64,000 bases of DNA from Sphingomonas citri (GCF_019429485.1 NZ_JAHXZN010000007.1:62001-126000); one strand, 5' to 3'; positions 9,611 to 18,546 are shown, counted from the stretch's first letter. The notes: a model not told the origin generated them from the sequence alone. A program made the numbers and translations.

Positions 9611-11905
9611 TCAGTCCGTACCCTTCGGCCCACGCGGGGTGAGCTGGCCCGGCATGATGAAGCCGAGCGGCTGGATCGCATTGGCCTCCTGCTTCAGCCG
9701 CGCCGCCATCTGCTCGTAATCGCGCTCCACCTCTGGCGTGACGCTGGCGCGGCTTTCCTCCAGCGCTCGGTCGAAATGCGCCGCGGTCACCTGCCGCGAT
9801 TGGAGCGACTCGCGCAGCGCGATCAGGCCGGCGCGGCGCACCACGTCCTCCAGATCGGCACCGGTGAAGCGCTCAGTGCGGCGCGCCACCGCGTCGAGGT
9901 CGACATCATCGGCGAGCGGCATCTTCTGCGTCTGGATCGACAGGATCCGCCGCCGCCCGGCCTGGTCGGGCATGCCGACGTAGATCAGCTCATCGAAGCG
10001 TCCCGGTCGCAGCAGCGCCGGGTCGACCAGGTTGGGCCGGTTGGTCGCGCCGATCACCACCACCGACTGGAGCTCCTCGAGCCCGTCCATCTCGGCGAGG
10101 ATGGTGTTGACCACGCGCTCGGTCACCTGCGGCTCGCCCAGACCCCCGCCGCGCGCGGGGACGAGGCTGTCGAGCTCGTCGATGAAGATCACGCAGGGCG
10201 CCACCTGACGCGCACGCTGGAACAGCCGGGCGATCTGCTGCTCGCTCTCGCCGTACCATTTGCTCAGCAGGTCGCTCGACTTGGTGGCGATGAAGTTCGC
10301 CTCCGCCTCGCGCGCCACCGCCTTGGCGAGCAGCGTCTTGCCGGTGCCCGGCGGCCCGTAGAGCAGGAAGCCCTTGGCCGAACGGATGCCGAGCCGCCGG
10401 AACGCGTCCGGATCCTTGAGCGGCAGCTCGACGCCTTCCTTGAGCCGCATCTGCGCGTCGTCGAGGCCGCCGACGTCGCTCCACTGCGTGGTCGGCGCCT
10501 GCACCATCACCTCGCGCATCGCGGAGGGCTGGACGCGCTTGATCGCGCCGAGGAAATCCTCGCGCGTCACCGCCAGCGTCTCGAGCACCTCGGGCGGGAT
10601 GCTGCGGTCCTCGAGGTTGAGCCGCGGCATGATCCGCCGCACCGCCTCGATCGCCGCCTCGCGCGTCAGCGCGGCGAGGTCGGCGCCGACGAAGCCGAAG
10701 GTGGTCCGCGCCAGCTCGTCGAGGTCGACCTTGTCGCCCAGCGGCATGCCGCGCGTATGGATGCCGAGGATCTCGCGCCGGCCACGCTCGTCGGGCACGC
10801 CGACGATGATCTCGCGGTCGAACCGGCCGGGGCGGCGCAGCGCCTCGTCGATCGCCTCGGGGCGGTTGGTGGCGGCAATGATCACGACATTGGCGCGCGC
10901 CTCGAGCCCGTCCATCAACGTCAACAACTGCGCGACGACGCGCTTCTCCGCCTCGCCAGAGACCTGCCCGCGCTTGGGCGCGATCGAGTCGATCTCGTCG
11001 ATGAAGACGATCGAGGGCGCGGCCTTGGTCGCCTCCTCGAACACGCTGCGCAGCCGTTGCTCCGACTCGCCATAGGCCGAGCCCATGATCTCGGGGCCGT
11101 TGATCAGGAAGAACTGCGCATCCGACTCGTTCGCCACCGCGCGCGCCAGCCGCGTCTTGCCGGTACCGGGCGGGCCATGGAGCAGCACGCCCTTGGGCGG
11201 GTCGACGCCGAGCCGCTGGAACAGCTCGGGATAGCGCAGCGGCAGCTCGACCATCTCGCGCAGCTGGTCGATCGTCGCCGCCATGCCGCCGATATCGTCG
11301 TAGGTGACATCGGCGCGGCGTGCCGCCTCGGGCTCCTCATATTCGGGGCGCAGCTCGATCTCGGTGTTCTCGTCGATGTGAACGACCCCTTTGGGGCTGG
11401 CCGACACCACCGAGAGGCGGATCTCCTGCAGCGCGTAGGCGGGCGCGTTGATGTAGCGCTCCATGCCCGGCGGCATGTTCGAGACGCGCTGATGCCCGGC
11501 GGTGGCGACGACGTCGCCCGCGCACAGCGGCCGGCCGAAGAAGGTGCGCTTGAGCGCGGTGGTCGAGCCCTGCAATCGCAGGTTCTGTTGCGCGGGGGCG
11601 AAGACGACTCGTGTCGCCGCCTTGCTCTCGACGCGGCGCACCTCGACGAAATCGCCCGAACCGACGCCGGCATTGGCGCGCTGTAGGCCGTCGATCCGAA
11701 TGATCTCGAGACCCTCGTCCTCGGCGTAAGGACCGACGGCTCGCGCGGGGGTCGTCTTCTTGCCGACGATCTCGACCACGTCGCCGTCGGTCAGGCCCAA
11801 TGCGGAGAGCACCGAGCGCGGCAGATGCGCGATGCCGCGACCGCTGTCCTCGGGGCGCGCGTTCGCTACCTGCAATTTGATCACTCGGGGTTCGGCGTCC
11901 GCCAT
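9611..11905 (-). CDS. CDC48/p97-family double AAA+ ATPase
   Basis: 764 aa. Residues 1-190 resemble the Cdc48 N domain (double-psi barrel; VIKLQVANARPEDSGRGIAHLPRSVL). Two full AAA modules follow, each with Walker A (GPPGTGKTRLA and GPPGTGKTLLA), Walker B (VFIDEIDSIAP and IFIDELDSLVP), sensor 1 (ATNRPEAID, ATNRPNLVD) and second-region-of-homology arginines (RPGRFDREI, RPGRFDELI). Cdc48/VAT hexamers unfold proteins by threading them through a pore. The C-terminus ends GPKGTD and shows no HbYX proteasome-docking motif. The ATG at 11905 begins MADAEPRVIKLQV; the open frame upstream is non-coding. A LysR gene is divergent. Confidence 0.93.
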   Translation of the reverse strand: MADAEPRVIKLQVANARPEDSGRGIAHLPRSVLSALGLTDGDVVEIVGKKTTPARAVGPYAEDEGLEIIRIDGLQRANAGVGSGDFVEVRRVESKAATRVVFAPAQQNLRLQGSTTALKRTFFGRPLCAGDVVATAGHQRVSNMPPGMERYINAPAYALQEIRLSVVSASPKGVVHIDENTEIELRPEYEEPEAARRADVTYDDIGGMAATIDQLREMVELPLRYPELFQRLGVDPPKGVLLHGPPGTGKTRLARAVANESDAQFFLINGPEIMGSAYGESEQRLRSVFEEATKAAPSIVFIDEIDSIAPKRGQVSGEAEKRVVAQLLTLMDGLEARANVVIIAATNRPEAIDEALRRPGRFDREIIVGVPDERGRREILGIHTRGMPLGDKVDLDELARTTFGFVGADLAALTREAAIEAVRRIMPRLNLEDRSIPPEVLETLAVTREDFLGAIKRVQPSAMREVMVQAPTTQWSDVGGLDDAQMRLKEGVELPLKDPDAFRRLGIRSAKGFLLYGPPGTGKTLLAKAVAREAEANFIATKSSDLLSKWYGESEQQIARLFQRARQVAPCVIFIDELDSLVPARGGGLGEPQVTERVVNTILAEMDGLEELQSVVVIGATNRPNLVDPALLRPGRFDELIYVGMPDQAGRRRILSIQTQKMPLADDVDLDAVARRTERFTGADLEDVVRRAGLIALRESLQSRQVTAAHFDRALEESRASVTPEVERDYEQMAARLKQEANAIQPLGFIMPGQLTPRGPKGTD

Positions 11906-12003
11906 CCTGCTGCCCTTCCTCGCTCGCGCGGTCGAGCGCAGGAGATAGGGCCAGGGTTCCGGATTGCGAGAGTGACACTCGCCGCCACGGGTCTGACGAA
12001 GAC

Positions 12004-12034
12004 GAAAAAAAGGCCGCTCAACGAGGAGCGGCCT
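12004..12034 (-). terminator. Orphan intrinsic terminator on the minus strand
   Basis: A perfect 9-bp stem AGGCCGCTC / GAGCGGCCT with a 6-nt loop is followed, on the minus strand, by a run of seven T residues. No recognised gene ends here: the nearest upstream minus-strand gene would have to start inside the LysR intergenic region. The structure therefore sits in the leader of the Cdc48-type ATPase gene and could be an attenuator or the 3' end of a roughly 100-nt small RNA. Confidence 0.75.
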
Positions 12035-12044
12035 ATGAAAGTTT

Positions 12045-12124
12045 TTAGGAGAGGATGCCTGAAAGGCCCGCCCTAGATGCGCGGCAACAAACCATTGTGC
12101 AAGTGCGAATGATAGCGCTATAGT
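12045..12124. promoter_or_regulatory. Divergent promoter/operator region between the AAA ATPase and LysR genes
   Basis: This is the core of the 307-bp gene-free stretch 11906-12212. On the plus strand TTGTGC (12095-12100), an 18-bp spacer and TATAGT (12119-12124) form a fair sigma70-like promoter for the LysR gene. The perfect palindrome ATAGCGCTAT (12112-12121) overlaps that -10 and is a plausible operator. On the minus strand TATCAT (12114-12109) could be a -10 feeding a short transcript that ends at 12004; its -35 is weak. That transcript would contain a 16-codon reading frame (12095-12045, starting MVCCRAS) with no ribosome site. Confidence 0.4.
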
Positions 12125-12212
12125 TGCAAAAATTGCATTCGAACTCGCTCGCACGCTTGCGCCGAGGCGTGTGGGTCCCATCTTCCGGCGCAGGACCGAA
12201 GTTGAACCGACC

Positions 12213-13097
12213 ATGCGCCGCCTGCCGCCCCTGACCGCGATCGAGGCGTTCGTCGCCGTCGCTCGCCTCGGCTCGATCAAGGCCGCGGCGCAGGAGCTGG
12301 CGCTCTCGCCACCAGCGCTCAGTCGTCGGATCCAGACGTTGGAGCGCTTCCTCACGCGCCCGCTGTTCGACCGGCGCCACCAGGCGATGGTGCCCAACAC
12401 CGACGGCGAGCGGCTGCTGGCCGCGATCGCGCCCGTGCTCGACGGCCTGTCCGACGCGATCGAGGCGATGACCAGCGGCAGCGAGGTGCTTCGGCTGCGA
12501 CTCGGCGTGCTGCCGCTCTACGCCTCACAGCGCCTGTTCCCGCGCCTGGGCGAGCTGCGCATCGCGCATCCCGAACTCCACCTCGACATCGATACCGGCG
12601 GCAACGCGCTGGGACGGCTGGGCGAGGGCCTCGACGCGGTGATCGTGGTGGCGCGCGATGTGGATCCGCTGCTCTACTCGGAGCGGCTCGACCGCAACAT
12701 GGTCTATCCGATCGGCGCGCGATCGCTGCTGGAGGGGCCGCGTCCGCTACGCTCCCCCGAGCAGCTGGAGGGCCACACGATCCTGCTCCACCGCGACATG
12801 CCCGACACCTACGCCGCCTGGGCGCAGGCCGCCGGCGTGCCCGCGGTCGACTCGGTCGCGATCGACTATTTCGACTCGGGCGCGCTGATTCTCGAGGCGG
12901 CGGCGCAGGGGCTCGGCATCGCCTTCATGCACGAGAACCATTTCCAGGACGCCAATGATCCGCGGCTGGTGCGGCTCTTCGACATCGATGTCACCAGCCC
13001 GTACAGCTATTGGTTCGCCTGCCGCCCGCGCGCGCTGCAGACCAAGCCGGTGCGACTCTTCCGCGACTGGCTGATCCGCACGTTGCGGCAGGAGTGA
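12213..13097 (+). CDS. LysR-family transcriptional regulator (GcvA-like)
   Basis: 294 aa. The N-terminal winged helix-turn-helix is clear (PPLTAIEAFVAVARLGSIKAAAQELALSPPALSRRIQTLERFL, about residues 4-47). It is followed by a periplasmic-binding-fold effector domain (LRLRLGVLPLYASQRLFPRLGEL onward). The PPLTAIEAF start and R-RIQ-LE pattern resemble the GcvA/TrpI branch. The ATG at 12213 is chosen because it places the HTH at the usual distance. The regulator is divergent from the Cdc48-type gene, so it may control it and itself; the effector is unknown. Confidence 0.9.
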   Translation: MRRLPPLTAIEAFVAVARLGSIKAAAQELALSPPALSRRIQTLERFLTRPLFDRRHQAMVPNTDGERLLAAIAPVLDGLSDAIEAMTSGSEVLRLRLGVLPLYASQRLFPRLGELRIAHPELHLDIDTGGNALGRLGEGLDAVIVVARDVDPLLYSERLDRNMVYPIGARSLLEGPRPLRSPEQLEGHTILLHRDMPDTYAAWAQAAGVPAVDSVAIDYFDSGALILEAAAQGLGIAFMHENHFQDANDPRLVRLFDIDVTSPYSYWFACRPRALQTKPVRLFRDWLIRTLRQE

Positions 13098-13162
13098 GGG
13101 GGGAGAGACAACGGTAGAGGCGCTCGCCTTCGCCTCTCGATCATCATCTTGGGCGCCCGACC

Positions 13163-13258
13163 ACCGTCATTCCTGCGAAGGCAGGAAACCAGATGCGCTA
13201 CCGTCGCGGTTCGAGCCGCGGTCGCCGCGCGTCTGGATCCCCGCCGTCGCGGGGATGA
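13163..13258. repeat. Intergenic inverted repeat, CGTCATTCC family
   Basis: The outer arms CGTCATTCCTGCGAAGGCAG (13163-13182) and CGCCGTCGCGGGGATGACG (minus-strand CGTCATCCCCGCGACGGCG) are imperfect reverse complements, with inner arms AACCAGATGCG / CGCGTCTGGATC. The 96-bp element could fold into a long cruciform and fills most of the 255-bp gap between the convergent LysR and cyclophilin genes. The same family recurs at 39497-39592, with a minimal relative at 62796-62826. Confidence 0.7.
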
Positions 13259-13352
13259 CGGAAGGGGGCGCAAGGAACGGCGCCGCCCGATGCGACGGGA
13301 AGCGCGATGGCGCGTCACCGCCCATCACGCCCCCTCTCGCGCGAAGAGGGCC

Positions 13353-13808
13353 TTACGCCGCCTTCATCGACACGATCTTGCCCGGATTGGCCGGCGGCTC
13401 GCCCTTGGGCAGCGCGTCGATCAGCTCCATGCCCTCGGTCACCTCGCCCCAGACGGTGTACTGGCCGTCGAGGAAGCGCGCGTCGTCGAAGCAGATGAAG
13501 AATTGCGAGTTGGCCGAGTTCGGGTCCATCGTCCGCGCCATCGAGCAGGTGCCGCGCACGTGCGGCTCCTTGCTGAACTCCTGCTTGAGGTTGGGCTTGT
13601 CCGAGCCGTGCATGCCGGTGCCGGTGGGATCGCCGCCCTGCGCCATGAAGCCCGGGATCACGCGGTGGAACACGACGCCGTCGTAGAAGCCGTCATTGGC
13701 CAGCTCGGCGATGCGCGCGACATGCTCCGGTGCCAGATCGGGGCGAAGCCGGATGGTGACGTCACCGCCCTCGAGCGTCATCGTCAGCGTGGAGTAAGTA
13801 TCGGCCAT
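13353..13808 (-). CDS. ppiB: Peptidyl-prolyl cis-trans isomerase, cyclophilin type
   Basis: 151-aa single-domain cyclophilin without a signal peptide, so cytoplasmic. Active-site signatures include FYDGVVFHRVIPGFMAQGGDPTGTG (catalytic Arg in FHRV), SMARTMDPNSANSQFFIC and the Trp in QYTVWGEV. It accelerates proline isomerisation during folding. It is divergent from mgtE. Confidence 0.95.
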   Translation of the reverse strand: MADTYSTLTMTLEGGDVTIRLRPDLAPEHVARIAELANDGFYDGVVFHRVIPGFMAQGGDPTGTGMHGSDKPNLKQEFSKEPHVRGTCSMARTMDPNSANSQFFICFDDARFLDGQYTVWGEVTEGMELIDALPKGEPPANPGKIVSMKAA

Positions 13809-13921
13809 GGAAGATCCTTTCGGTACGATGCGGGCGCGTTAGTGGCTGGGCGCGCGGCTGGCAAATGGTGCGAACGCGCGGTAGGGCGGTGCGGTCCGGC
13901 ACGAACAGGAGGCGGCGGCGC

Positions 13922-15325
13922 ATGAGCGAGAGCGAGCTGGCCGATCCGATCGAGGCCGCCGACGACCGGATGGACGAGGACGACCGGCTCAAGCCCGAGT
14001 TCGTCCGCGCCGTGATCGACGCGGTACAGGCCGGCGACGTCGCCGAGGCGCACGCGCTCGTCGAGCCGCTCCACCCCGCCGACATCGCCGACCTGTTCGA
14101 GCTGACGCCCGAGAACTGTCGCCGCGACCTCGCCGCCGCGATCGCCGACCTGGTCGACGCCGACGTGTTCGCGGAGATGAACGACTACGTCCGCGAGAGC
14201 CTGATCGACGCGCTCGACGCGCGCCAGGTGGCGGACATCGCCAGCGAGCTCGACACCGACGACGCGGTCGCGATCATCGAGGACATGGAGCCGGAGGACC
14301 AGCGCGAGGTCCTCCGCGCGATGGAACCGGACGATCGCGCCGCGATCGAGGAGGCGCTGTCCTATCCCGAGGAATCCGCCGGTCGCCTGATGCAGCGCGA
14401 CCTGATCGCGGTGCCGGAACATTGGACGGTGGGCGACGCGCTCGACTATCTGCGCCGCGACGACGGGCTGACCACCGACTTCTGGGAGATCTACGTGGTC
14501 GATCCGGCGCATCGCCCGGTCGGCACCTGCATGCTCAGCTGGGTGCTGCGCGCGCCACGCTCGGTCGCCATCGCCGACGTGATGCAGCGCGAGCAGACGC
14601 TCATCCCAGTCGACATGGACCAGGAGGAGGTCGCGCTCCGCTTCCAGAAATATGCGCTGATCTCCGCCGCGGTGATCGACGGCGTGGGGCGGCTGGTCGG
14701 CATGATCACGGTGGATGACGTAGTCCATATCATCCAGCAGGAAGCCGGCGAAGACACGTTGCTGCTCTCCGGCGCGGGCGAGGGCGACATCAACGAGCCG
14801 ATCCGGCTCACCGTGAAGACGCGGCTGACCTGGCTGGTGGTGAACCTCGCCACCGCGATGGTGGCGGCGTCGGTCGTCGGGCTCTTCCAGGGCGCGATCG
14901 CGCGTTACGCGGTCCTCGCGGTGCTGATGCCGATCGTCTCTGGCATGGGCGGCAACGCCGGGACGCAGACGCTGGCGGTGGTGGTGCGCGCGATCGCGAC
15001 CAACCAGCTCACCGACACCAACACCGCGCGGATGATCATGCGCGAGCTTCGCATCGCCGCGGTCAACGGCGCGACGCTCGGCTGTCTCGTCGGGCTGGGC
15101 AGCTACATCGTCTACGGCGACGAGCAGCTGTCGCTCGTGATGGCGCTGGCAATGGTGATCAACAACCTGCTCGCCGGGCTGGGTGGCGTGCTGGTGCCGG
15201 TGACGCTGGACCGGTTCCGCATCGATCCCGCCGTATCCTCCGCGGTATTCGTGACGACGCTGACCGACACGGGCGGGTTCCTCTCCTTCCTCGGCCTCGC
15301 CACCTTGTGGGGCCTCGGCGGCTGA
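13922..15325 (+). CDS. mgtE: Magnesium transporter MgtE
   Basis: 467 aa. An acidic N-terminal MgtE_N superhelical domain (LHPADIADLFE, FAEMNDYVRESLIDALDARQVADI) is followed by two CBS domains (starting about SAGRLMQRDLIAVPEHWTV and VMQREQTLIPVDMD). A C-terminal membrane domain of about five helices carries the signature MGGNAGTQTLAVVVRAIAT. In this family the N and CBS domains sense cytosolic Mg2+ and gate the dimeric channel. The ATG at 13922 follows an AGGAGG ribosome site; the upstream frame lacks family similarity. DUF1489 follows after 17 bp. Confidence 0.95.
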   Translation: MSESELADPIEAADDRMDEDDRLKPEFVRAVIDAVQAGDVAEAHALVEPLHPADIADLFELTPENCRRDLAAAIADLVDADVFAEMNDYVRESLIDALDARQVADIASELDTDDAVAIIEDMEPEDQREVLRAMEPDDRAAIEEALSYPEESAGRLMQRDLIAVPEHWTVGDALDYLRRDDGLTTDFWEIYVVDPAHRPVGTCMLSWVLRAPRSVAIADVMQREQTLIPVDMDQEEVALRFQKYALISAAVIDGVGRLVGMITVDDVVHIIQQEAGEDTLLLSGAGEGDINEPIRLTVKTRLTWLVVNLATAMVAASVVGLFQGAIARYAVLAVLMPIVSGMGGNAGTQTLAVVVRAIATNQLTDTNTARMIMRELRIAAVNGATLGCLVGLGSYIVYGDEQLSLVMALAMVINNLLAGLGGVLVPVTLDRFRIDPAVSSAVFVTTLTDTGGFLSFLGLATLWGLGG

Positions 15326-15342
15326 CCCACATCGGCGAGAGA

Positions 15343-15750
15343 ATGCCGCTCCATCTCACCAAGGTCGCGTTCGGCGCGGCGAGCGTCGACCTGCTCGCCG
15401 AGCGCCTCCGCGCGCGTGCCGCCGCCGGACCCGTGTTCCTCACCACCCGCTACCTGCCCAAGCGCCACGAGGAAGTAGCGGGACAGGGCTCGCTCTACTG
15501 GATCATCAAGCACCAGCTGGTGGCGCGCTCGCCGATCCTGCGCTTCGGCGAGGCCGAGGGTGGGCGCGTGGCGATCCATATCGATCCCGAACTGCGGCTC
15601 GTGCTGGCCCTGCCGCGCCGCGCGCACCAGGGCTGGCGCTACCTCGAGGCGGGCGACGCGCCGGTCGATCTCGGCGGCGCGGCGGGCGAGGGGATCGCGG
15701 CGCTGCCCCCGGCACTCGCGGCCGAGCTGAGCGCGCTGGCGCTGCTCTGA
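15343..15750 (+). CDS. DUF1489 family protein
   Basis: 135 aa of unknown function. The opening MPLHLTKVAFGAASVDLLAERL and the central FLTTRYLPKRHEEVAGQGSLYWIIKHQLVARSPIL are characteristic of DUF1489, a family found almost only in alphaproteobacteria. No catalytic motif is apparent. It starts 17 bp after mgtE and ends one base before the convergent nuclease gene. Confidence 0.82.
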   Translation: MPLHLTKVAFGAASVDLLAERLRARAAAGPVFLTTRYLPKRHEEVAGQGSLYWIIKHQLVARSPILRFGEAEGGRVAIHIDPELRLVLALPRRAHQGWRYLEAGDAPVDLGGAAGEGIAALPPALAAELSALALL

Positions 15751-15751
15751 G

Positions 15752-16561
15752 TCAGCGAGGTCGCGCGGCGAACAGCTGGTTGAGATAGGCGGCGAGCCGA
15801 ACCCCGCCTTTTTCCAGCTGGAGCTCCATGCGCGGCGTATTCTCGTAGACATAGGCGTAGGACAGCGTGTCCTGCCCCGCCGCGGGGTAGATCCGGTCGC
15901 GCAACGCGGCGCTCTCGGCGATCCAGACGCGCGGATCGGTGGAAGCCCAGTCGCGTGCCGCCGCCGGCGTGACTCGCGCGCCGAGCCACGCCGACATCTC
16001 GGTGAAGGAGAGCTGCTCGTCGTCGACCAGCGCCGAGTCCCATACCGAGTGGAGATTGGTGGCGCGGCCGAAGAAGGTGACCTTGCGATCGTTGCCGCCG
16101 CGGTCGGTACCGTTGCCGGTGTGGAGCGGCTGGTGAAGATCACCGACGATGTGGACGACGAAGCGCAGCGCGGCCTGCCGCTCGGCGAGCGCCGTGCGCG
16201 GGTCGCGTAGCGTGGCGCTGAAGCGGGTGAGCGCGGTGACCGCGTCGCCCTCTGGCGGGGCGCCGACGTCGGCGTAGGTCTTGCCCGCGGGTACAGTGAC
16301 GTAATGCCACGGCGACGCCTGGCGCTGCCAGAACGGCGAGGGGTCGGACTTCATCGTGTCGGGCCAGTTCGCCGCTTCGGCGAGCGTCTCCACGCCCAGG
16401 ATGGCCTTCACCGCCTGGCGCGTGCGCGAGGTCAGGCGCGCGTCGGCGATCTGCGCGACGACGCGGTGGCCGGTCTTGCCCCAGGCGAAGGCGGGGTTCG
16501 GCAGGGTGGCCGCGAGCGCGGCGAGGAGCGCGACGAGCGCGCGCGAGGGCAGGGCAGGCAT
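15752..16561 (-). CDS. Secreted S1/P1-type nuclease
   Basis: 269 aa with a signal peptide ending PAFA, so the mature protein begins WGKTGHRVVAQIA; an N-terminal Trp is the first zinc ligand in this family. Other expected zinc ligands are visible: NWPD, WHYV, FVVHIVGDLHQPLHTG, and NLHSVWDSALV. These trinuclear zinc enzymes cut single-stranded nucleic acid, in bacteria usually in the periplasm or outside. The gene is convergent with DUF1489. Confidence 0.92.
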   Translation of the reverse strand: MPALPSRALVALLAALAATLPNPAFAWGKTGHRVVAQIADARLTSRTRQAVKAILGVETLAEAANWPDTMKSDPSPFWQRQASPWHYVTVPAGKTYADVGAPPEGDAVTALTRFSATLRDPRTALAERQAALRFVVHIVGDLHQPLHTGNGTDRGGNDRKVTFFGRATNLHSVWDSALVDDEQLSFTEMSAWLGARVTPAAARDWASTDPRVWIAESAALRDRIYPAAGQDTLSYAYVYENTPRMELQLEKGGVRLAAYLNQLFAARPR

Positions 16562-16662
16562 GCGCCGCCTCTGCCCATGGTTAAGAGCTTAGTAAATGTG
16601 CTTCGGCGTTGGCGGACAGGAGCTTAGCTGACTCTCGCCGTGGCTCGCACCCTCCCAGTTGG

Positions 16663-16757
16663 CGCCATCCTGAACTCGGCTCAGGATCCACGTTGCCACA
16701 CCATCAGGCGCCGAAGCGTTCGCGGGATGATGGATCTTGGGACACGCTCAGGATGTT
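16663..16757. repeat. Intergenic palindromic repeat, CATCCTGA family (copy 2)
   Basis: It begins GCCATCCTGAACTCGGCTCAGG, continues ATCCACGTTGCCACACCATCA, and ends with an inverted arm GATGGATCTTGGGACACGCTC then AGGATG. Both ends therefore read CATCCTGA inward from the outside. The order of blocks matches the copy at 8357-8452. It occupies the 219-bp gap between the nuclease and carboxypeptidase genes. Confidence 0.7.
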
Positions 16758-16780
16758 GGCAGGAGGGGAACGGCGCGCGC

Positions 16781-18424
16781 TCAGTTGGGCGAAGACCCCG
16801 GCGCCTCCGCCGCCGACACCGCGCCCCGTGCCGGCGGCGCGTCCGAGCGGGCCACCGCGAGCGCACGGTCGTACCAGTCCGACAGGTCGCGCTTCATCGC
16901 CACCAGCGCCTCGGGGTTGAGGTAGGTCATGTGCCCCGCGGGGTAATAGACGAAGCGCAGATTCCCGCGCTGGCTCGGCTCGAGCATCATGTGACCGAGG
17001 TCGTTCTCGGTGCCGAAGAAGGGTGTCGCCATGTCGTACCAGCCGTTCATCGACAGCACCTGAAGATAGGGGTTGGCGCGCATCGCCGCGGCCAGGTCGA
17101 TCGCGGTGTTGGGGTTGTTCTGCGGCCCCGCCCCGCGCAGCGGTGACTCGTGCTTCCAGTTCCACGTCCAGCCCGCGGCGTCGCGCGCGGAGAGACGGTA
17201 GGGCATGTCCGTCTTGTAGCCGAGCTGGTGGGTCACATAGTCGGTGAAGGTGGCGATGAACGCGCCCGAGATCGCGTCGGACGACACGTCGGTCTCCGGG
17301 CGCTCGCCGGCGGCGTCGCTGTCGGTGCCGATGTAGCGCGAGTCGAAGCGGCCGACCGTCTGGCGCGTGCCGCGCAGCAGCTCCTTCTGGAAGCGGGGCA
17401 GGTCGATCCGCAGATTGGCACGGCGGATGAAGTCGGGCGACAGGCCGATGAGCTCGCTCATCCGCTGTGCCACCTGATCGCGCTCGGCGTCGGAGATGTT
17501 CTGTCCCTTGGCGAGCGCCGACATGTACGGCCCCACCGCGAAGTCGCGCGCCTGCTGGACGATCGTGGCGACGTCGGCAGGTCGGTTCGCCAGCCGGTTG
17601 TGGTACCAGGCGGTGGCGGCATAGCTCGGCAGATAGTTGAGATAGACCTGGTCGAGCCCAGGCTGGCGATAGCCGTAGTTCATGATCGAGCTGAGCAGCA
17701 CCACGCCGTTGAGCGCCATGCCGCGGTCCTGCAGCTGATAGGCCAACGCGCCCGAGCGCAGCGTGCCGTAGCTCTCGCCGAAGATGAACTTTGGCGAGTT
17801 CCACCGGCCGTATTTGGTGGCATAGCGCAGGATCGCCTTGGCGAAGGCGTCGGCGTCCTCGTCGACGCCGTAGAAGGCACCCGGCTTCATGTCGCCGAGC
17901 GGGCGAGAATAGCCCGCGCCGATCGCGTCGAGGAACACCATGTCGGTCTTGTCGAGCAGGGTGTAGGGGTTGGGGCCGAAGTCATAGGGGGCCGGGCGGA
18001 TGAACTCGGGGTTGCCGGTCTGAAGCCGCACCGGCGCGAACGAGCCCATGTGAAGCCAGAAGGTCGGGCTGCCGGGGCCCCCGTTGTAAAAGAAGGTGAT
18101 CGGCCGCTTCGTGCCCGGCTTGGTCCCGTCGAGCGTGTAGGCGGTGTAGAACATCGACGCGGTCGGCTTGCCCTCTAGATCGCGCAGCGTCAGCGTGCCC
18201 GCGGTGGCGGTATAGCCGAGCTTGCGGCCGCCGACCGTCACCGCGCCCTTGGAGCGCTCCTCGCGCTCGTCGACTGGGGCGTTGGCATAGGCGCCCTCGA
18301 CCGCCGCCTTCTGCGCCTCGGCGTTGGTCTTGGCGGACTGCTTGGACGGCGCGACGTCCTTCTCCTGCGCGGCGGCGGGCATAGCGGCGGCGGCGAGCAG
18401 GGCGGCGGCGAGACCGAGGCGCAT
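16781..18424 (-). CDS. Peptidase S10 (serine carboxypeptidase-like), secreted
   Basis: 547 aa with a signal peptide (MRLGLAAALLAAAAMPAAA). It is an alpha/beta hydrolase with the S10 nucleophile motif FIFGESYGTLRSGALAYQL, oxyanion-hole sequence FFYNGGPGSPTFWLHMGSF and a C-terminal catalytic His in YYPAGHMTYL. Bacterial S10 enzymes remove C-terminal residues from peptides in the periplasm or medium; the substrate here is unknown. The ATG at 18424 begins the signal peptide. The much longer open frame upstream overlaps the repair exonuclease and is spurious. Confidence 0.92.
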   Translation of the reverse strand: MRLGLAAALLAAAAMPAAAQEKDVAPSKQSAKTNAEAQKAAVEGAYANAPVDEREERSKGAVTVGGRKLGYTATAGTLTLRDLEGKPTASMFYTAYTLDGTKPGTKRPITFFYNGGPGSPTFWLHMGSFAPVRLQTGNPEFIRPAPYDFGPNPYTLLDKTDMVFLDAIGAGYSRPLGDMKPGAFYGVDEDADAFAKAILRYATKYGRWNSPKFIFGESYGTLRSGALAYQLQDRGMALNGVVLLSSIMNYGYRQPGLDQVYLNYLPSYAATAWYHNRLANRPADVATIVQQARDFAVGPYMSALAKGQNISDAERDQVAQRMSELIGLSPDFIRRANLRIDLPRFQKELLRGTRQTVGRFDSRYIGTDSDAAGERPETDVSSDAISGAFIATFTDYVTHQLGYKTDMPYRLSARDAAGWTWNWKHESPLRGAGPQNNPNTAIDLAAAMRANPYLQVLSMNGWYDMATPFFGTENDLGHMMLEPSQRGNLRFVYYPAGHMTYLNPEALVAMKRDLSDWYDRALAVARSDAPPARGAVSAAEAPGSSPN

Positions 18425-18546
18425 GATATTCCCCCAATTTACGTGAGTGACGCTGTCTAATCGCCTGACGAGGGCGGGGGCAAGCGCGTGCGACTGTCGG
18501 GCGCAACCTGGCGCCTGAACGGAGGAGACCGCCGCCGCCCCCCGCT

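Noticed and set aside
9776..11686. 636-codon open frame antisense to the Cdc48-type ATPase
   Set aside because: Low-complexity Arg/Asp/His/Leu translation mirroring the AAA gene; no recognisable start or family.
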